This document shows positions 16,489-23,899 of a stretch of 64,000 bases of DNA, piece by piece. The stretch lies in the NCBI RefSeq assembly GCF_900582195.1, contig NZ_UTHA01000311.1:39401-103400 (forward strand), written 5' to 3'. The position numbers and the translations under genes are program-made. This stretch comes from Pseudomonas viridiflava. GTDB lineage: Bacteria; Pseudomonadota; Gammaproteobacteria; Pseudomonadales; Pseudomonadaceae. Below the pieces are notes generated by a model. The model was not told the origin of the DNA. It ran no database searches and saw only the letters and a program-made list of their open reading frames with translations. The number at the start of each line of letters is the position of its first letter. Positions within the stretch are counted from its first letter, which is position 1.

Positions 16489-16826
16489 GAAACGGCATAA
16501 AGCCCGGAAACATTGGACTTTGGGCGATTTTTTGCAGGATTTAGGTGCAGGCGGACTTCCGACTTTAGCGGGCTACGGACAGTCCGCCAAGGGCTTTTCG
16601 TCACTCTGCAAAATAAACTTAAAAAAACCGTCAAAGTACTTTTTTATGTCATCGGTTTTGGAGTATTACGAAGACAGACCGCCGAAACCTGCAACACAGG
16701 TGGCGTCTTCCAAGACCCGTTTGTTTGCAGTCACTTGAATCTCCGCAGGTGAGATTTCGGCAGTCACTTCGAGGCGCAGCACCGCCCAGGTATTGCGTCT
16801 ACTGGCTCTGACAAAGGTGACCGAGT
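16489..16826. other. Intergenic region without a recognisable gene
   Basis: These 338 bases lie between the deacetylase and the PhoH-type gene. I see no supported coding frame, RNA gene or REP. It probably carries the promoter of the PhoH gene and the deacetylase 3' end. Confidence 0.5.
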
Positions 16827-18221
16827 ATGGATGATCACGGACGTAGCCCTTCCTCCAACCAGCCAATCCTTTATGTACTCGATACCAACGTATTGATTCA
16901 CGATCCAAATGCCCTGCTGAATTTCGAAGAACACCACGTCGCGATCCCGATGACCGTGCTTGAAGAGCTGGACAAGCTCAAGAGCGGGCATCACAGCGTT
17001 GCCGCCGAATGCCGCCAAGCCATCCGGCTGATCGACAAGACCTTGGGCGATGCTTCTCCGGAAGACGTCGAACTGGGCGTGCCGATCCAGCGCGGCAAGG
17101 GCGGGCCGAAGGGCTTGCTGTCAATTCTGATGAGCAAACAGGCCGAATCGAACCTGATTCTGCCCGAGCATCTGAACGACAACAAAATCATCAACCAACT
17201 GATCGACCTGCACACCCGCGATCCGAAAAAACCGGTGGTGCTGGTCACCAAAGACATCAACATGCGCCTCAAGGCGCGCGCCTGTGGCATCGATGCCGAG
17301 GATTACAGCACCGACCAACTGGTCGACGACGTGTCCCTGCTGCCCAACGGCTACCACAACATGACCGGCTCTTTCTGGGACCGCGTGAGCAAGGTCGACA
17401 CCCGTCAGGATCACGGCCGCACCTGGCATCAAGTGCAACTGATCGACAACCTGCCGGCGGTGCACATCAACGAGTTCATCATTGACGAACAGGGCTTCGT
17501 TGGCTGGATCAAGGAGATCGATGAGGCCAAGCTGCTGATCCTCGACCTGCACCAGGAACCGCTGCTGCATCAAGAAGCCTGGGGTCTCAAGCCTCGCGAC
17601 ATTTATCAGAGTCTGGCGCTGTACGCGTTGCTCGATCCGGACATTCATCTGGTCAATCTATCGGGGGCCGCCGGTTCCGGTAAAACCATTCTGGCGCTGG
17701 CCGCTGCGATCGAGCAGACCATGGTCAGCAAGCGTTATCGCCGCATCATTGCCACCCGTAGCGTGCAGGGCCTGGATCAGGAAATCGGTTTTCTGCCCGG
17801 CACCGAAGCGGAAAAAATGGAGCCTTGGCTGGGCGCCATTACCGACAACCTCGAAGCCTTGCACATGGATGACGAAAACACCCATGGCAGCGTCGACTAC
17901 ATCCTCAGCAAAGTGCCGTTGCAGTTCAAATCGCTCAACTACATTCGCGGTCGCAGTTTCCAGCAGAGCCTGATCCTGATCGACGAATGCCAGAACCTCA
18001 CGCCGCACCAGATGAAAACCATCATCACCCGTGCCGGCGCCGGTTCCAAAGTGGTGTGCCTGGGCAACCTCGCACAGATCGACACTCCTTACCTGTCCGC
18101 GACCAGCTCCGGGCTGACGTACCTGACCGAGCGCTTCAAGGATTTCCCCAACGGTGTGCACATCACCCTGCAAGGGGTGCCTCGCTCGATTCTGGCTGAA
18201 TACGCTGAATCGCATTTGTAA
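16827..18221 (+). CDS. PIN domain-PhoH fusion ATPase (PhoH2/YlaK type)
   Basis: The 464-residue protein joins an N-terminal PIN nuclease domain (YVLDTNVLIHDP, residues about 15-26, with further acidic residues around EELDKL and VTKDIN) to a C-terminal PhoH ATPase domain with Walker A GAAGSGKT near residue 280, RSVQGLDQEIGFLPG and Walker B LILIDECQN. Such PhoH2 proteins act as sequence-specific RNA helicases/ribonucleases. ATP-dependent RNA cleavage or unwinding is inferred. A second start option is not obvious. A strong terminator follows directly, so it is monocistronic. Confidence 0.9.
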   Translation: MDDHGRSPSSNQPILYVLDTNVLIHDPNALLNFEEHHVAIPMTVLEELDKLKSGHHSVAAECRQAIRLIDKTLGDASPEDVELGVPIQRGKGGPKGLLSILMSKQAESNLILPEHLNDNKIINQLIDLHTRDPKKPVVLVTKDINMRLKARACGIDAEDYSTDQLVDDVSLLPNGYHNMTGSFWDRVSKVDTRQDHGRTWHQVQLIDNLPAVHINEFIIDEQGFVGWIKEIDEAKLLILDLHQEPLLHQEAWGLKPRDIYQSLALYALLDPDIHLVNLSGAAGSGKTILALAAAIEQTMVSKRYRRIIATRSVQGLDQEIGFLPGTEAEKMEPWLGAITDNLEALHMDDENTHGSVDYILSKVPLQFKSLNYIRGRSFQQSLILIDECQNLTPHQMKTIITRAGAGSKVVCLGNLAQIDTPYLSATSSGLTYLTERFKDFPNGVHITLQGVPRSILAEYAESHL

Positions 18222-18233
18222 CCCTTTACGCAA

Positions 18234-18266
18234 AACCGGGCGGCCCAACAGCCGCCCGGTTTTTTT
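18234..18266 (+). terminator. Rho-independent terminator after the PhoH gene
   Basis: The stem ACCGGGCGGC / GCCGCCCGGT has a short CAACA-type loop and is followed by seven T, starting 13 bases after the stop codon. Confidence 0.92.
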
Positions 18267-18287
18267 ATGGATAGATACACAACCCAA

Positions 18288-18377
18288 TGTGGGAGCGAGC
18301 TTGCTCGCGAATGCGGTGTGTCAGTCACCATCAATGTAGCCTGATGCAGCGCCTTCGCGAGCAAGCTCGCTCCCACA
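18288..18377. repeat. REP pair upstream of moaC
   Basis: Inverted units lie at 18288-18311 and 18354-18377, between the PhoH terminator and the moaC start region. Confidence 0.95.
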
Positions 18378-18461
18378 GGAGATAGTGATGAATTCATAAT
18401 CAGTGATGCGGAAATTTGACCCGCAGGTTTACAATCCACGCTCCTGATCAGGAGTAATCCC

Positions 18462-18935
18462 GTGCTGACTCATCTCGATTCCCAAGGTCGCGCCAACATG
18501 GTCGACGTCACCGAAAAAGCCGTGACGTTCCGTGAAGCGACGGCCCAAGCGCTGGTGCGCATGCTCCCCGAAACGCTGCAGATGATCGTCAGCGGCGGTC
18601 ACCCAAAGGGGGACGTGTTCGCCGTGGCGCGCATTGCCGGTATTCAAGCGGCGAAGAAAACCAGCGATCTGATTCCCCTGTGCCATCCGTTGATGCTCAC
18701 CGGCGTCAAAGTCGAACTCAGCGCTGATGGCGAAGACACCGTGCGCATCGTCGCCCGTTGCAAACTGTCCGGGCAGACCGGCGTCGAGATGGAAGCGCTG
18801 ACCGCCGCCAGCGTCGCCGCCCTGACCATTTACGACATGTGCAAAGCCGTCGATCGCGGCATGACCATCGAAAGCGTGCGCCTGCTGGAGAAAGTCGGCG
18901 GCAAGAGCGGACACTTTCAAGCGGAGCAGCCATGA
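18462..18935 (+). CDS. moaC: MoaC, cyclic pyranopterin monophosphate synthase
   Basis: MoaC makes cyclic pyranopterin monophosphate from the MoaA product in molybdenum cofactor synthesis. The 157-residue protein has KTSDLIPLCHPL and the C-terminal core GQTGVEMEALTAASVAALTIYDMCKAV, with the conserved Lys and Asp of the active site in DMCKAVD. The start is a GTG with GGAG seven bases upstream. It is the first gene of a moaCDE operon and overlaps moaD by four bases. Confidence 0.97.
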   Translation: MLTHLDSQGRANMVDVTEKAVTFREATAQALVRMLPETLQMIVSGGHPKGDVFAVARIAGIQAAKKTSDLIPLCHPLMLTGVKVELSADGEDTVRIVARCKLSGQTGVEMEALTAASVAALTIYDMCKAVDRGMTIESVRLLEKVGGKSGHFQAEQP

Positions 18936-19174
18936 ACCTGACCGTGAAGTTTTTTGCCCGTTACCGTGAAGCGCTGGGCGTGGATTCGGTGAAGGTTGAA
19001 GGTGATTTCGCTACTGTTGACGACGTGCGAGCGTTGCTGGTGCAGCGTGATGGCGCTGATGTGCTGAGCGAGCAGAATCTGATGTGCGCGCGCAATGAAG
19101 ACCTCTGCCAGCTTGATGAACCCGTGGTCGAAGGCGACGAAGTCGCGTTTTTCCCTACCGTGACCGGAGGCTGA
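18932..19174 (+). CDS. moaD: MoaD, molybdopterin synthase sulfur-carrier subunit
   Basis: The 80-residue ubiquitin-fold protein starts MNLTVKFFARYREALGVD and ends FFPTVTGG. The terminal Gly-Gly is the site that becomes a thiocarboxylate and donates sulfur in the MoaE complex. Its ATG overlaps the moaC stop (ATGA), implying translational coupling. The frame is open further upstream, but only this start gives the conserved N-terminus. Confidence 0.96.
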   Translation: MNLTVKFFARYREALGVDSVKVEGDFATVDDVRALLVQRDGADVLSEQNLMCARNEDLCQLDEPVVEGDEVAFFPTVTGG

Positions 19175-19177
19175 GCC

Positions 19178-19630
19178 ATGGCGATTCGCGTGCAGGCCAC
19201 GCCGTTCGACCCTGGCGCTGAAGTCAACGCGATGCATGCGGCCAATGTCGGCGTCGGCGCGGTGGTGAGTTTTGTCGGCTACGTGCGCGACTTCAACGAC
19301 GGCCTGGATGTAGCGGGGATGTTCCTTGAACATTATCCGGGCATGACCGAAAAAGCCCTCGGCAAGATCGCCATCGAAGCCGAACAACGCTGGCCGCTGC
19401 TGAAGCTGGAAGTGCTGCACCGCATCGGCGCGCTGGAACCGGGCGAGCCGATCGTGTTTGTCGGCGCCGCGAGTGCCCATCGCCAGGCCGCCTTCGATGC
19501 CTGCGCCTTCGTCATGGACTACCTGAAAACCCGCGCGCCGTTCTGGAAGAAGGAAAACACCAGCGACGGCCCGCGATGGGTTGAAGGGCGGGACAGTGAT
19601 CATGCTGCCGCCGATCGCTGGAACAGGTAA
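19178..19630 (+). CDS. moaE: MoaE, molybdopterin synthase catalytic subunit
   Basis: MoaE adds the dithiolene sulfurs to cyclic pyranopterin monophosphate using MoaD thiocarboxylate. The 150-residue protein shows GAVVSFVGYVRDFNDG, EHYPGMTEKALGKIA, VGAASAHRQAAFDAC and the catalytic-lysine region YLKTRAPFWKKE. It follows moaD after three bases. The length is normal. Confidence 0.97.
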   Translation: MAIRVQATPFDPGAEVNAMHAANVGVGAVVSFVGYVRDFNDGLDVAGMFLEHYPGMTEKALGKIAIEAEQRWPLLKLEVLHRIGALEPGEPIVFVGAASAHRQAAFDACAFVMDYLKTRAPFWKKENTSDGPRWVEGRDSDHAAADRWNR

Positions 19631-19655
19631 TTCCTGTAGCGCCTTTCAGTAGGCC

Positions 19656-19730
19656 TTCGCGAGCAAGCTCGCTCCCACATGGAATCTGCGCCGTTCACAA
19701 ATCCAATGTGGGAGCGAGCTTGCTCGCGAA
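19656..19730. repeat. REP pair downstream of moaE (reverse arrangement)
   Basis: Units at 19656-19679 and 19707-19730 are arranged in the opposite order from most pairs here (GCTCCCACA ends face each other) with a 27-base spacer. Confidence 0.95.
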
Positions 19731-19787
19731 GGGGCCATCTGCAGCACCAGAACACTCGCAGACACTCTCTTCTCCCGGATTGACGAC

Positions 19788-19824
19788 TTGTACCTATAAG
19801 TCCAATATGGATTTACAAGTACAA
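19788..19824 (+). promoter_or_regulatory. Candidate DauR operator upstream of the binding-protein gene
   Basis: A core dyad GTCCAATATGGAT (19800-19812) is nested in a wider dyad with outer arms TTGTAC (19788-19793) and GTACAA (19819-19824), all centred on 19806. A related perfect core GTCCATTATGGAC lies upstream of dauB. The shared site makes co-regulation of the two units likely. The regulator assignment to DauR is inferred from position. Confidence 0.65.
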
Positions 19825-19914
19825 AAAAGCTTCAATCTTGCCGCTCGAAGCTATCCGCTTCCGGCCGCTCTTCTTCATCTTGCCAAACCAACAACAACCC
19901 GCGAGAGAACGAAC

Positions 19915-20691
19915 ATGAAGAAACTCCCCCTCATCACCGGTCTGGCCCTCAGCCTGTTGTCCTGCGCCAGCGCGTTCGCCGCCGAACAGACCCTACGCAT
20001 CGGCATCGAGGCCGCCTACCCGCCATTTGCCTCGAAAACCGACAAGGGCGAAATCGTCGGTTTCGACTACGACATCGGCAACGCTCTTTGCGCGCAGATG
20101 AAGGTCAAGTGCGTGTGGGTCGAAGGTGAGTTCGATGGCCTGATTCCTTCGCTGAAAGTGAAGAAAATCGACATGGCCCTGTCCTCGATGACCATCAACG
20201 AAGACCGCAAGAAGTCGGTGGATTTCACTCACAAGTATTACTTCACTTCGTCACGACTGGTGATGAAGGAAGGCGCCACCGTCGATGATCAGTACGCCAG
20301 CCTCAAGGGCAAGAACGTCGGCGTGCAGCGTGCGACCACCACCGATCGTTATGCCACCGAGGTGTTCGAACCGAAGGGCATCAACGTCAAGCGCTACAGC
20401 AACAACGAAGAGATCTACATGGACCTGGCGGCGGGGCGGCTGGATGCGATTTTTGCTGACACCATTCCACTGAATGACTTTTTGTCGATGCCGCGTGGCA
20501 AGGGTTACGCGTTCGTCGGTCCTGAGCTGAAGGATCCGAAGTACGTGGGCGAAGGTGCGGGGATTGCAGTGCGCAAGGGTAATGCTGAATTGGTCAGCCG
20601 GTTGAATGGCGCGATTGATGGTATTCGTGCGAGTGGCGAGTACCAGAAGATTTCCGAGAAATATTTCAAGTCTGATATTTACGGCGACTGA
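19915..20691 (+). CDS. Periplasmic amino-acid binding protein, probably for D-/L-arginine type substrates
   Basis: This 258-residue substrate-binding protein of the polar amino-acid ABC family (Lys/Arg/Orn-His type) has a signal peptide (LPLITGLALSLLSCASAFA) and begins in its mature part with EQTLRIGIEAAYPPFASKT. FDGLIPSLKVKKIDMALSSMTI and KGKNVGVQRATT are family landmarks. No permease or ATPase lies beside it, so it must share a transporter encoded elsewhere. P. aeruginosa has a similar gene next to dauBAR. Start at MKKLPL; the longer open frame upstream is REP and leader sequence. Confidence 0.88.
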   Translation: MKKLPLITGLALSLLSCASAFAAEQTLRIGIEAAYPPFASKTDKGEIVGFDYDIGNALCAQMKVKCVWVEGEFDGLIPSLKVKKIDMALSSMTINEDRKKSVDFTHKYYFTSSRLVMKEGATVDDQYASLKGKNVGVQRATTTDRYATEVFEPKGINVKRYSNNEEIYMDLAAGRLDAIFADTIPLNDFLSMPRGKGYAFVGPELKDPKYVGEGAGIAVRKGNAELVSRLNGAIDGIRASGEYQKISEKYFKSDIYGD

Positions 20692-20700
20692 TCTACCGCT

Positions 20701-20790
20701 TTCGCGAGCAGGCTCGCTCCCACACTGGATCTGTGGCGTTCACAAATCCCCTGTGGGAGCGAGCCTGCTCCGGGCGGCGTTCCGACGAAG
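20701..20790. repeat. REP pair with one variant unit, between the binding-protein gene and dauR
   Basis: The first unit (20701-20724) is standard. The second (20752-20790) begins GTGGGAGCGAGCCTGCTC but then continues CGGGCGGCGTTCCGACGAAG instead of GCGAA. The same alternative extension occurs in inverse orientation at 40409-40447. Confidence 0.9.
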
Positions 20791-20822
20791 AGGTCATTCC
20801 AGGCAACACAACTCCTGGGTCT

Positions 20823-21449
20823 TCAGCCCTTCAATTCCTTCAAATGCTTGTACACCGTCGCCCGTCCCATGTTCAGCACATTGGCCACATAGTTCGAGGC
20901 ACTCTTGCCCTTGAATGCGCCCTCGGCGTGCAGCGCCAGTACCAGTTCACGCTTGTGATCGCGGGTCAGCAGGTTCAGGCTCAATTGCCGCTCGCGCAGC
21001 CAGGCGTGGAGGAAGGTGTTGATGCGTTCCTGCCAGTCATCGCGAAACAGTGAATCCGGTTGCGGAATCAGTTTGCTTGGCGAGAGGAACAGGTCCAGCG
21101 CTGCCTTGGCATTCTCGAACAGCGAAATATTCAGATTGATGCACAGCACCGCCAGCGGCAGGCCTTCGCTGTCGCGCAGGACGCTGCTCAGGCTGCGAAT
21201 CTTCTGGCCATCCCAATTGAGCTTTTCGTACGGGCCGATATTGCGGTCGCTGACATCCTCGCTGAGCATGTCTTCCAGCGACGAGTCATCGCCGATCTCA
21301 CGCTTGGACAGGTTGTTGGCGATGTAGTCGACCTTTTGCGTGCGCAGGTCGTGCAGCACCACTTCGGCGTGCGGAAAGAACAGTGTGGCGATGGCGTCGG
21401 CGATGGCGCGGAAGTTATCCAGCGCCGGGTCGAATTCGGGGGCGGTCAT
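20823..21449 (-). CDS. dauR: DauR, PAS/HTH transcriptional regulator of D-arginine catabolism
   Basis: The 208-residue protein has an N-terminal YheO-like PAS domain (VVLHDLRTQKVDYIANNLSKREIG, LAVLCINLNISLFENA) and a C-terminal helix-turn-helix (FKGKSASNYVANVLNMGRATVYKHLKEL). This is the DauR/YheO architecture. In P. aeruginosa DauR represses dauBAR in the absence of D-arginine or D-lysine. It is the last gene of the dauB-dauA-dauR unit. The start MTAPEFDPAL has GGAG ten bases upstream; longer in-frame starts exist but add a non-conserved tail. Confidence 0.88.
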   Translation of the reverse strand: MTAPEFDPALDNFRAIADAIATLFFPHAEVVLHDLRTQKVDYIANNLSKREIGDDSSLEDMLSEDVSDRNIGPYEKLNWDGQKIRSLSSVLRDSEGLPLAVLCINLNISLFENAKAALDLFLSPSKLIPQPDSLFRDDWQERINTFLHAWLRERQLSLNLLTRDHKRELVLALHAEGAFKGKSASNYVANVLNMGRATVYKHLKELKG

Positions 21450-21542
21450 GACAGTGGAACTCCAGGCAGCGTCAACGCCTCCTTGATCAGGAGGCGCTGC
21501 GAGTGTGCCGCAATCCGTTGGGCGCGTCATCCGCAGGGGCGT

Positions 21543-22670
21543 TCAGGCGAGGCGAGCAGGGGAGAGCATGGCGCTGCTCAAACCGAACTGCAGCAATTGC
21601 TCCGGCAGCGGTTGACCACGCACCAACGCCGCACTGGCCTGGCCCATCGCTGGCGAAGTCTGAATGCCGTAACCACCCTGCGCCGCGACCCAGAACAACC
21701 CCGGCACCTGCTGATCGAAACCGCTGAGCAGATCACCGTCGGCGACGAAACTGCGCAGGCCGGCCCAGGTGCGGGTCGGGCGGCGGATGGTCAGCGTGGT
21801 GGCTTCTTCGATCTGATAAATACCCATGGCGATGTCCAGTTCTTCCGGCTGCACATCGTGAGGTTCGACCGGGTCGGCGTTAGCGGGCGAGCCGAGGAAC
21901 ATGCCGGCGTCGGGCTTCATATAGAAGGATTCGTCGAGGCTGACCAGCATCGGCCAGTGATGAATATCGACGCCTTCGGGGCCGGCGAAGATGAACGCGG
22001 CGCGGCGTTTTGGTTGCAGGCCCAGCGGACGGGCGCCGGCCAGTGCGCCGATCTTGTCGGCCCAGGCGCCGGCCGCGTTTATGATCACTGGGGCGCTGAA
22101 GGTCTGGCCGTTGGTCTGAACACTCCAGAGACCATCGGCGTCACGGCTTAAGCCGAGCACTTCGCAATCGGTGTGCACTTCGCCGTTGTTGCGACGGATG
22201 CCGCGCAGGTAGCCTTGATGCAGGGCGTCGGTGTCGATGTCGCTGGCGCTCGGGTCGTAGATCGCGCCGTGGACTTTTTCCCGGCGCAGGATCGGCAGTC
22301 GCGCACAGGCTTCGTCGGCAGTGAGCAACTGCATCTCAGGGACTGTGGCTTTGGCGCTGAGGTATTGGTTGTTCAGTTCGGCAGCGTCGCCGGTGAAATC
22401 CACGGTCATTTCGCCGCGTGGGGTCAGCAATGGATGTTCGCAGAAACCGGCCGGTGGATGATCGAAAAACTCACGGCTGGCCTGGGTCAGTGCGCGCACT
22501 TGCGGAGTGCCGTAGGCGGCGGTAAACAGCGCGGCGGAGCGACCGGTGGAGTGATAGGCCGGGTGCGATTCACGTTCGAGCACGATCACTTTGCCGTGCG
22601 GCGACAGCCAGAAACCGCTGGAAGCGCCGGCAATCCCGGCGCCGATGATGATGAAGTCTGCCTGGCTCAT
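21543..22670 (-). CDS. dauA: DauA, FAD-dependent D-arginine dehydrogenase
   Basis: DauA oxidises D-arginine (and other D-amino acids) to the 2-ketoacid and ammonia. The 375-residue protein has the FAD dinucleotide motif IIIGAGIAGASSG (residues 7-19), YHSTGRSAA (39-47), Tyr53, Glu87 in PRGEMTVDF, and the C-terminal FAD contact region FWVAAQGGYGIQTSPAMG. It matches P. aeruginosa DauA nearly end to end, but residue 48 is Leu where that enzyme has an active-site His. GGAG precedes the start MSQADF by seven bases. It lies between dauB and dauR with a REP pair upstream. Confidence 0.93.
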   Translation of the reverse strand: MSQADFIIIGAGIAGASSGFWLSPHGKVIVLERESHPAYHSTGRSAALFTAAYGTPQVRALTQASREFFDHPPAGFCEHPLLTPRGEMTVDFTGDAAELNNQYLSAKATVPEMQLLTADEACARLPILRREKVHGAIYDPSASDIDTDALHQGYLRGIRRNNGEVHTDCEVLGLSRDADGLWSVQTNGQTFSAPVIINAAGAWADKIGALAGARPLGLQPKRRAAFIFAGPEGVDIHHWPMLVSLDESFYMKPDAGMFLGSPANADPVEPHDVQPEELDIAMGIYQIEEATTLTIRRPTRTWAGLRSFVADGDLLSGFDQQVPGLFWVAAQGGYGIQTSPAMGQASAALVRGQPLPEQLLQFGLSSAMLSPARLA

Positions 22671-22716
22671 TAAGGTCTCCGGTGGGTACGCAATATCAAG
22701 GCGTTCGCTAGTCCCT

Positions 22717-22806
22717 TGTGGGAGCGAGCCTGCTCGCGAAAGCGGCGTATCAGTCGACATCTTCGGCGAATGTCAGACCGCATTCGCGAGCAGGCTCGCT
22801 CCCACA
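22717..22806. repeat. REP pair within the dauBAR unit
   Basis: Units with the GAGCCTGCTCGC variant core lie at 22717-22740 and 22783-22806, between the dauB stop and the dauA start on the same transcribed strand. It may set different mRNA levels for dauB and dauA. Confidence 0.95.
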
Positions 22807-22820
22807 GGGGGATTTTGGTG

Positions 22821-23765
22821 TTAGTGGGTTAGGTGGTAAACCGCATTGGCCAGGGCAATGTCTTCCAGGCCCAAGCCGATTGAACGGAAGAACACGTGAC
22901 GATCGTAATCGGGGCGCTGCACTTTCTCGCTGAGCAGATCCGCCAGATCGCCAACAATCGAATCCTGGCTCCAGCCATGCTGCTCAGCCGCAATCAGCAT
23001 CTCACCGGCCGACCCCGGCGTGGTCAGACGATAGTCGCAGAACACCTGCATGTCGTTGAGGCTTTGCGGTGGAACTTCGTGGGCGCGTGGGGCGTTGGTG
23101 CTGATCGAGGTGATCAGGGCCGGTTTGCTCAATGTGTCCGGATCGATCACCGGCCCGGCGGACGAGGTGCAGAGCATGATCACGTCGGCCTCGGCGAGGG
23201 CGGCTTCACGACTGTCGGCGATCTGCAGATTGGGCGTGATGGCTTTCAACAGTGCCTGGGTTTGCGCGTCGGCGGACAAGCTCGGCGAGTACAAACTGAT
23301 GCTCTGCCAGTCACGCAGCGACCTCACGTAATGCAAGTGCGCCTGGGCAACCTTGCCGCTGCCAATGATTGCCAGTCGCGAGGTATTTAACGGCGCGAGG
23401 GCGTCGACTGCCACGGCGGTGGTCGCGGCAGTGCGCGCGGTGGTCAGTTCACCGGCATCGCAGAGCAGCAGCGGTTGACCGGTTTGCATCGACATCAACA
23501 AGGTCCATGCCGTCACCAGCGCACCTTGCTCGCGAACGATGTACGGCGAAGTCTTGACCCCGTAAACGCCATCTTCGGCCAGCACGCCCAGATAATTGAT
23601 GAAGTCGCCGGCGCCTTGGGGGAACTCCACCAGTTGCTGAGCTGGTTGCACGGCGTGTCCGGCAGCGAGATCGCGAAACAACTTGCGCAGGATCTGCGGT
23701 ACATCAATGCGCGCCAGCAACTCGCGGGCCTGGTGCTGGTCGATCACGTAGGGCGTACTTGACAT
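22821..23765 (-). CDS. dauB: DauB, NAD(P)H-dependent anabolic L-arginine dehydrogenase
   Basis: DauB reductively aminates 2-ketoarginine to L-arginine, completing the D-to-L conversion begun by DauA. The 314-residue protein belongs to the ornithine cyclodeaminase/mu-crystallin family. It has the ketimine-reductase fold segments INYLGVLAEDGVYGVKTSPY and LLLCDAGELTTARTAATTAVAV, the Rossmann motif LAIIGSGKVAQAH near residue 134 and MLCTSSAGPVI. It is the first gene of the unit, with a DauR-type dyad about 35-45 bases upstream. Confidence 0.9.
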   Translation of the reverse strand: MSSTPYVIDQHQARELLARIDVPQILRKLFRDLAAGHAVQPAQQLVEFPQGAGDFINYLGVLAEDGVYGVKTSPYIVREQGALVTAWTLLMSMQTGQPLLLCDAGELTTARTAATTAVAVDALAPLNTSRLAIIGSGKVAQAHLHYVRSLRDWQSISLYSPSLSADAQTQALLKAITPNLQIADSREAALAEADVIMLCTSSAGPVIDPDTLSKPALITSISTNAPRAHEVPPQSLNDMQVFCDYRLTTPGSAGEMLIAAEQHGWSQDSIVGDLADLLSEKVQRPDYDRHVFFRSIGLGLEDIALANAVYHLTH

Positions 23766-23798
23766 GTCAGGCTCCGGAGTCTGGATATAAACTTATTT

Positions 23799-23811
23799 GT
23801 CCATTATGGAC
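23799..23811 (-). promoter_or_regulatory. Candidate DauR operator upstream of dauB
   Basis: GTCCATTATGGAC is a perfect 13-base palindrome with AT-rich flanks (ATTT before, TTTT after), located 33 bases upstream of the dauB ATG. It matches the core of the dyad at 19800-19812 in 11 of 13 positions. Confidence 0.65.
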
Positions 23812-23851
23812 TTTTAGTTTTCTCTCGCAAGTATCTGAACAAGTGCCAGGC

Positions 23852-23888
23852 AAAAAAAAGCGCAGTCCGTTGCCGGCTGCGCTTTTTT
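23852..23888. terminator. Terminator downstream of rhlB
   Basis: The hairpin AGCGCAG...CTGCGCT is flanked by a run of eight A on the left and six T on the right, so it can serve either strand. It begins 11 bases after the rhlB stop and lies upstream of the dauB promoter region. Confidence 0.9.
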
Positions 23889-23899
23889 GATCGCGTCTC

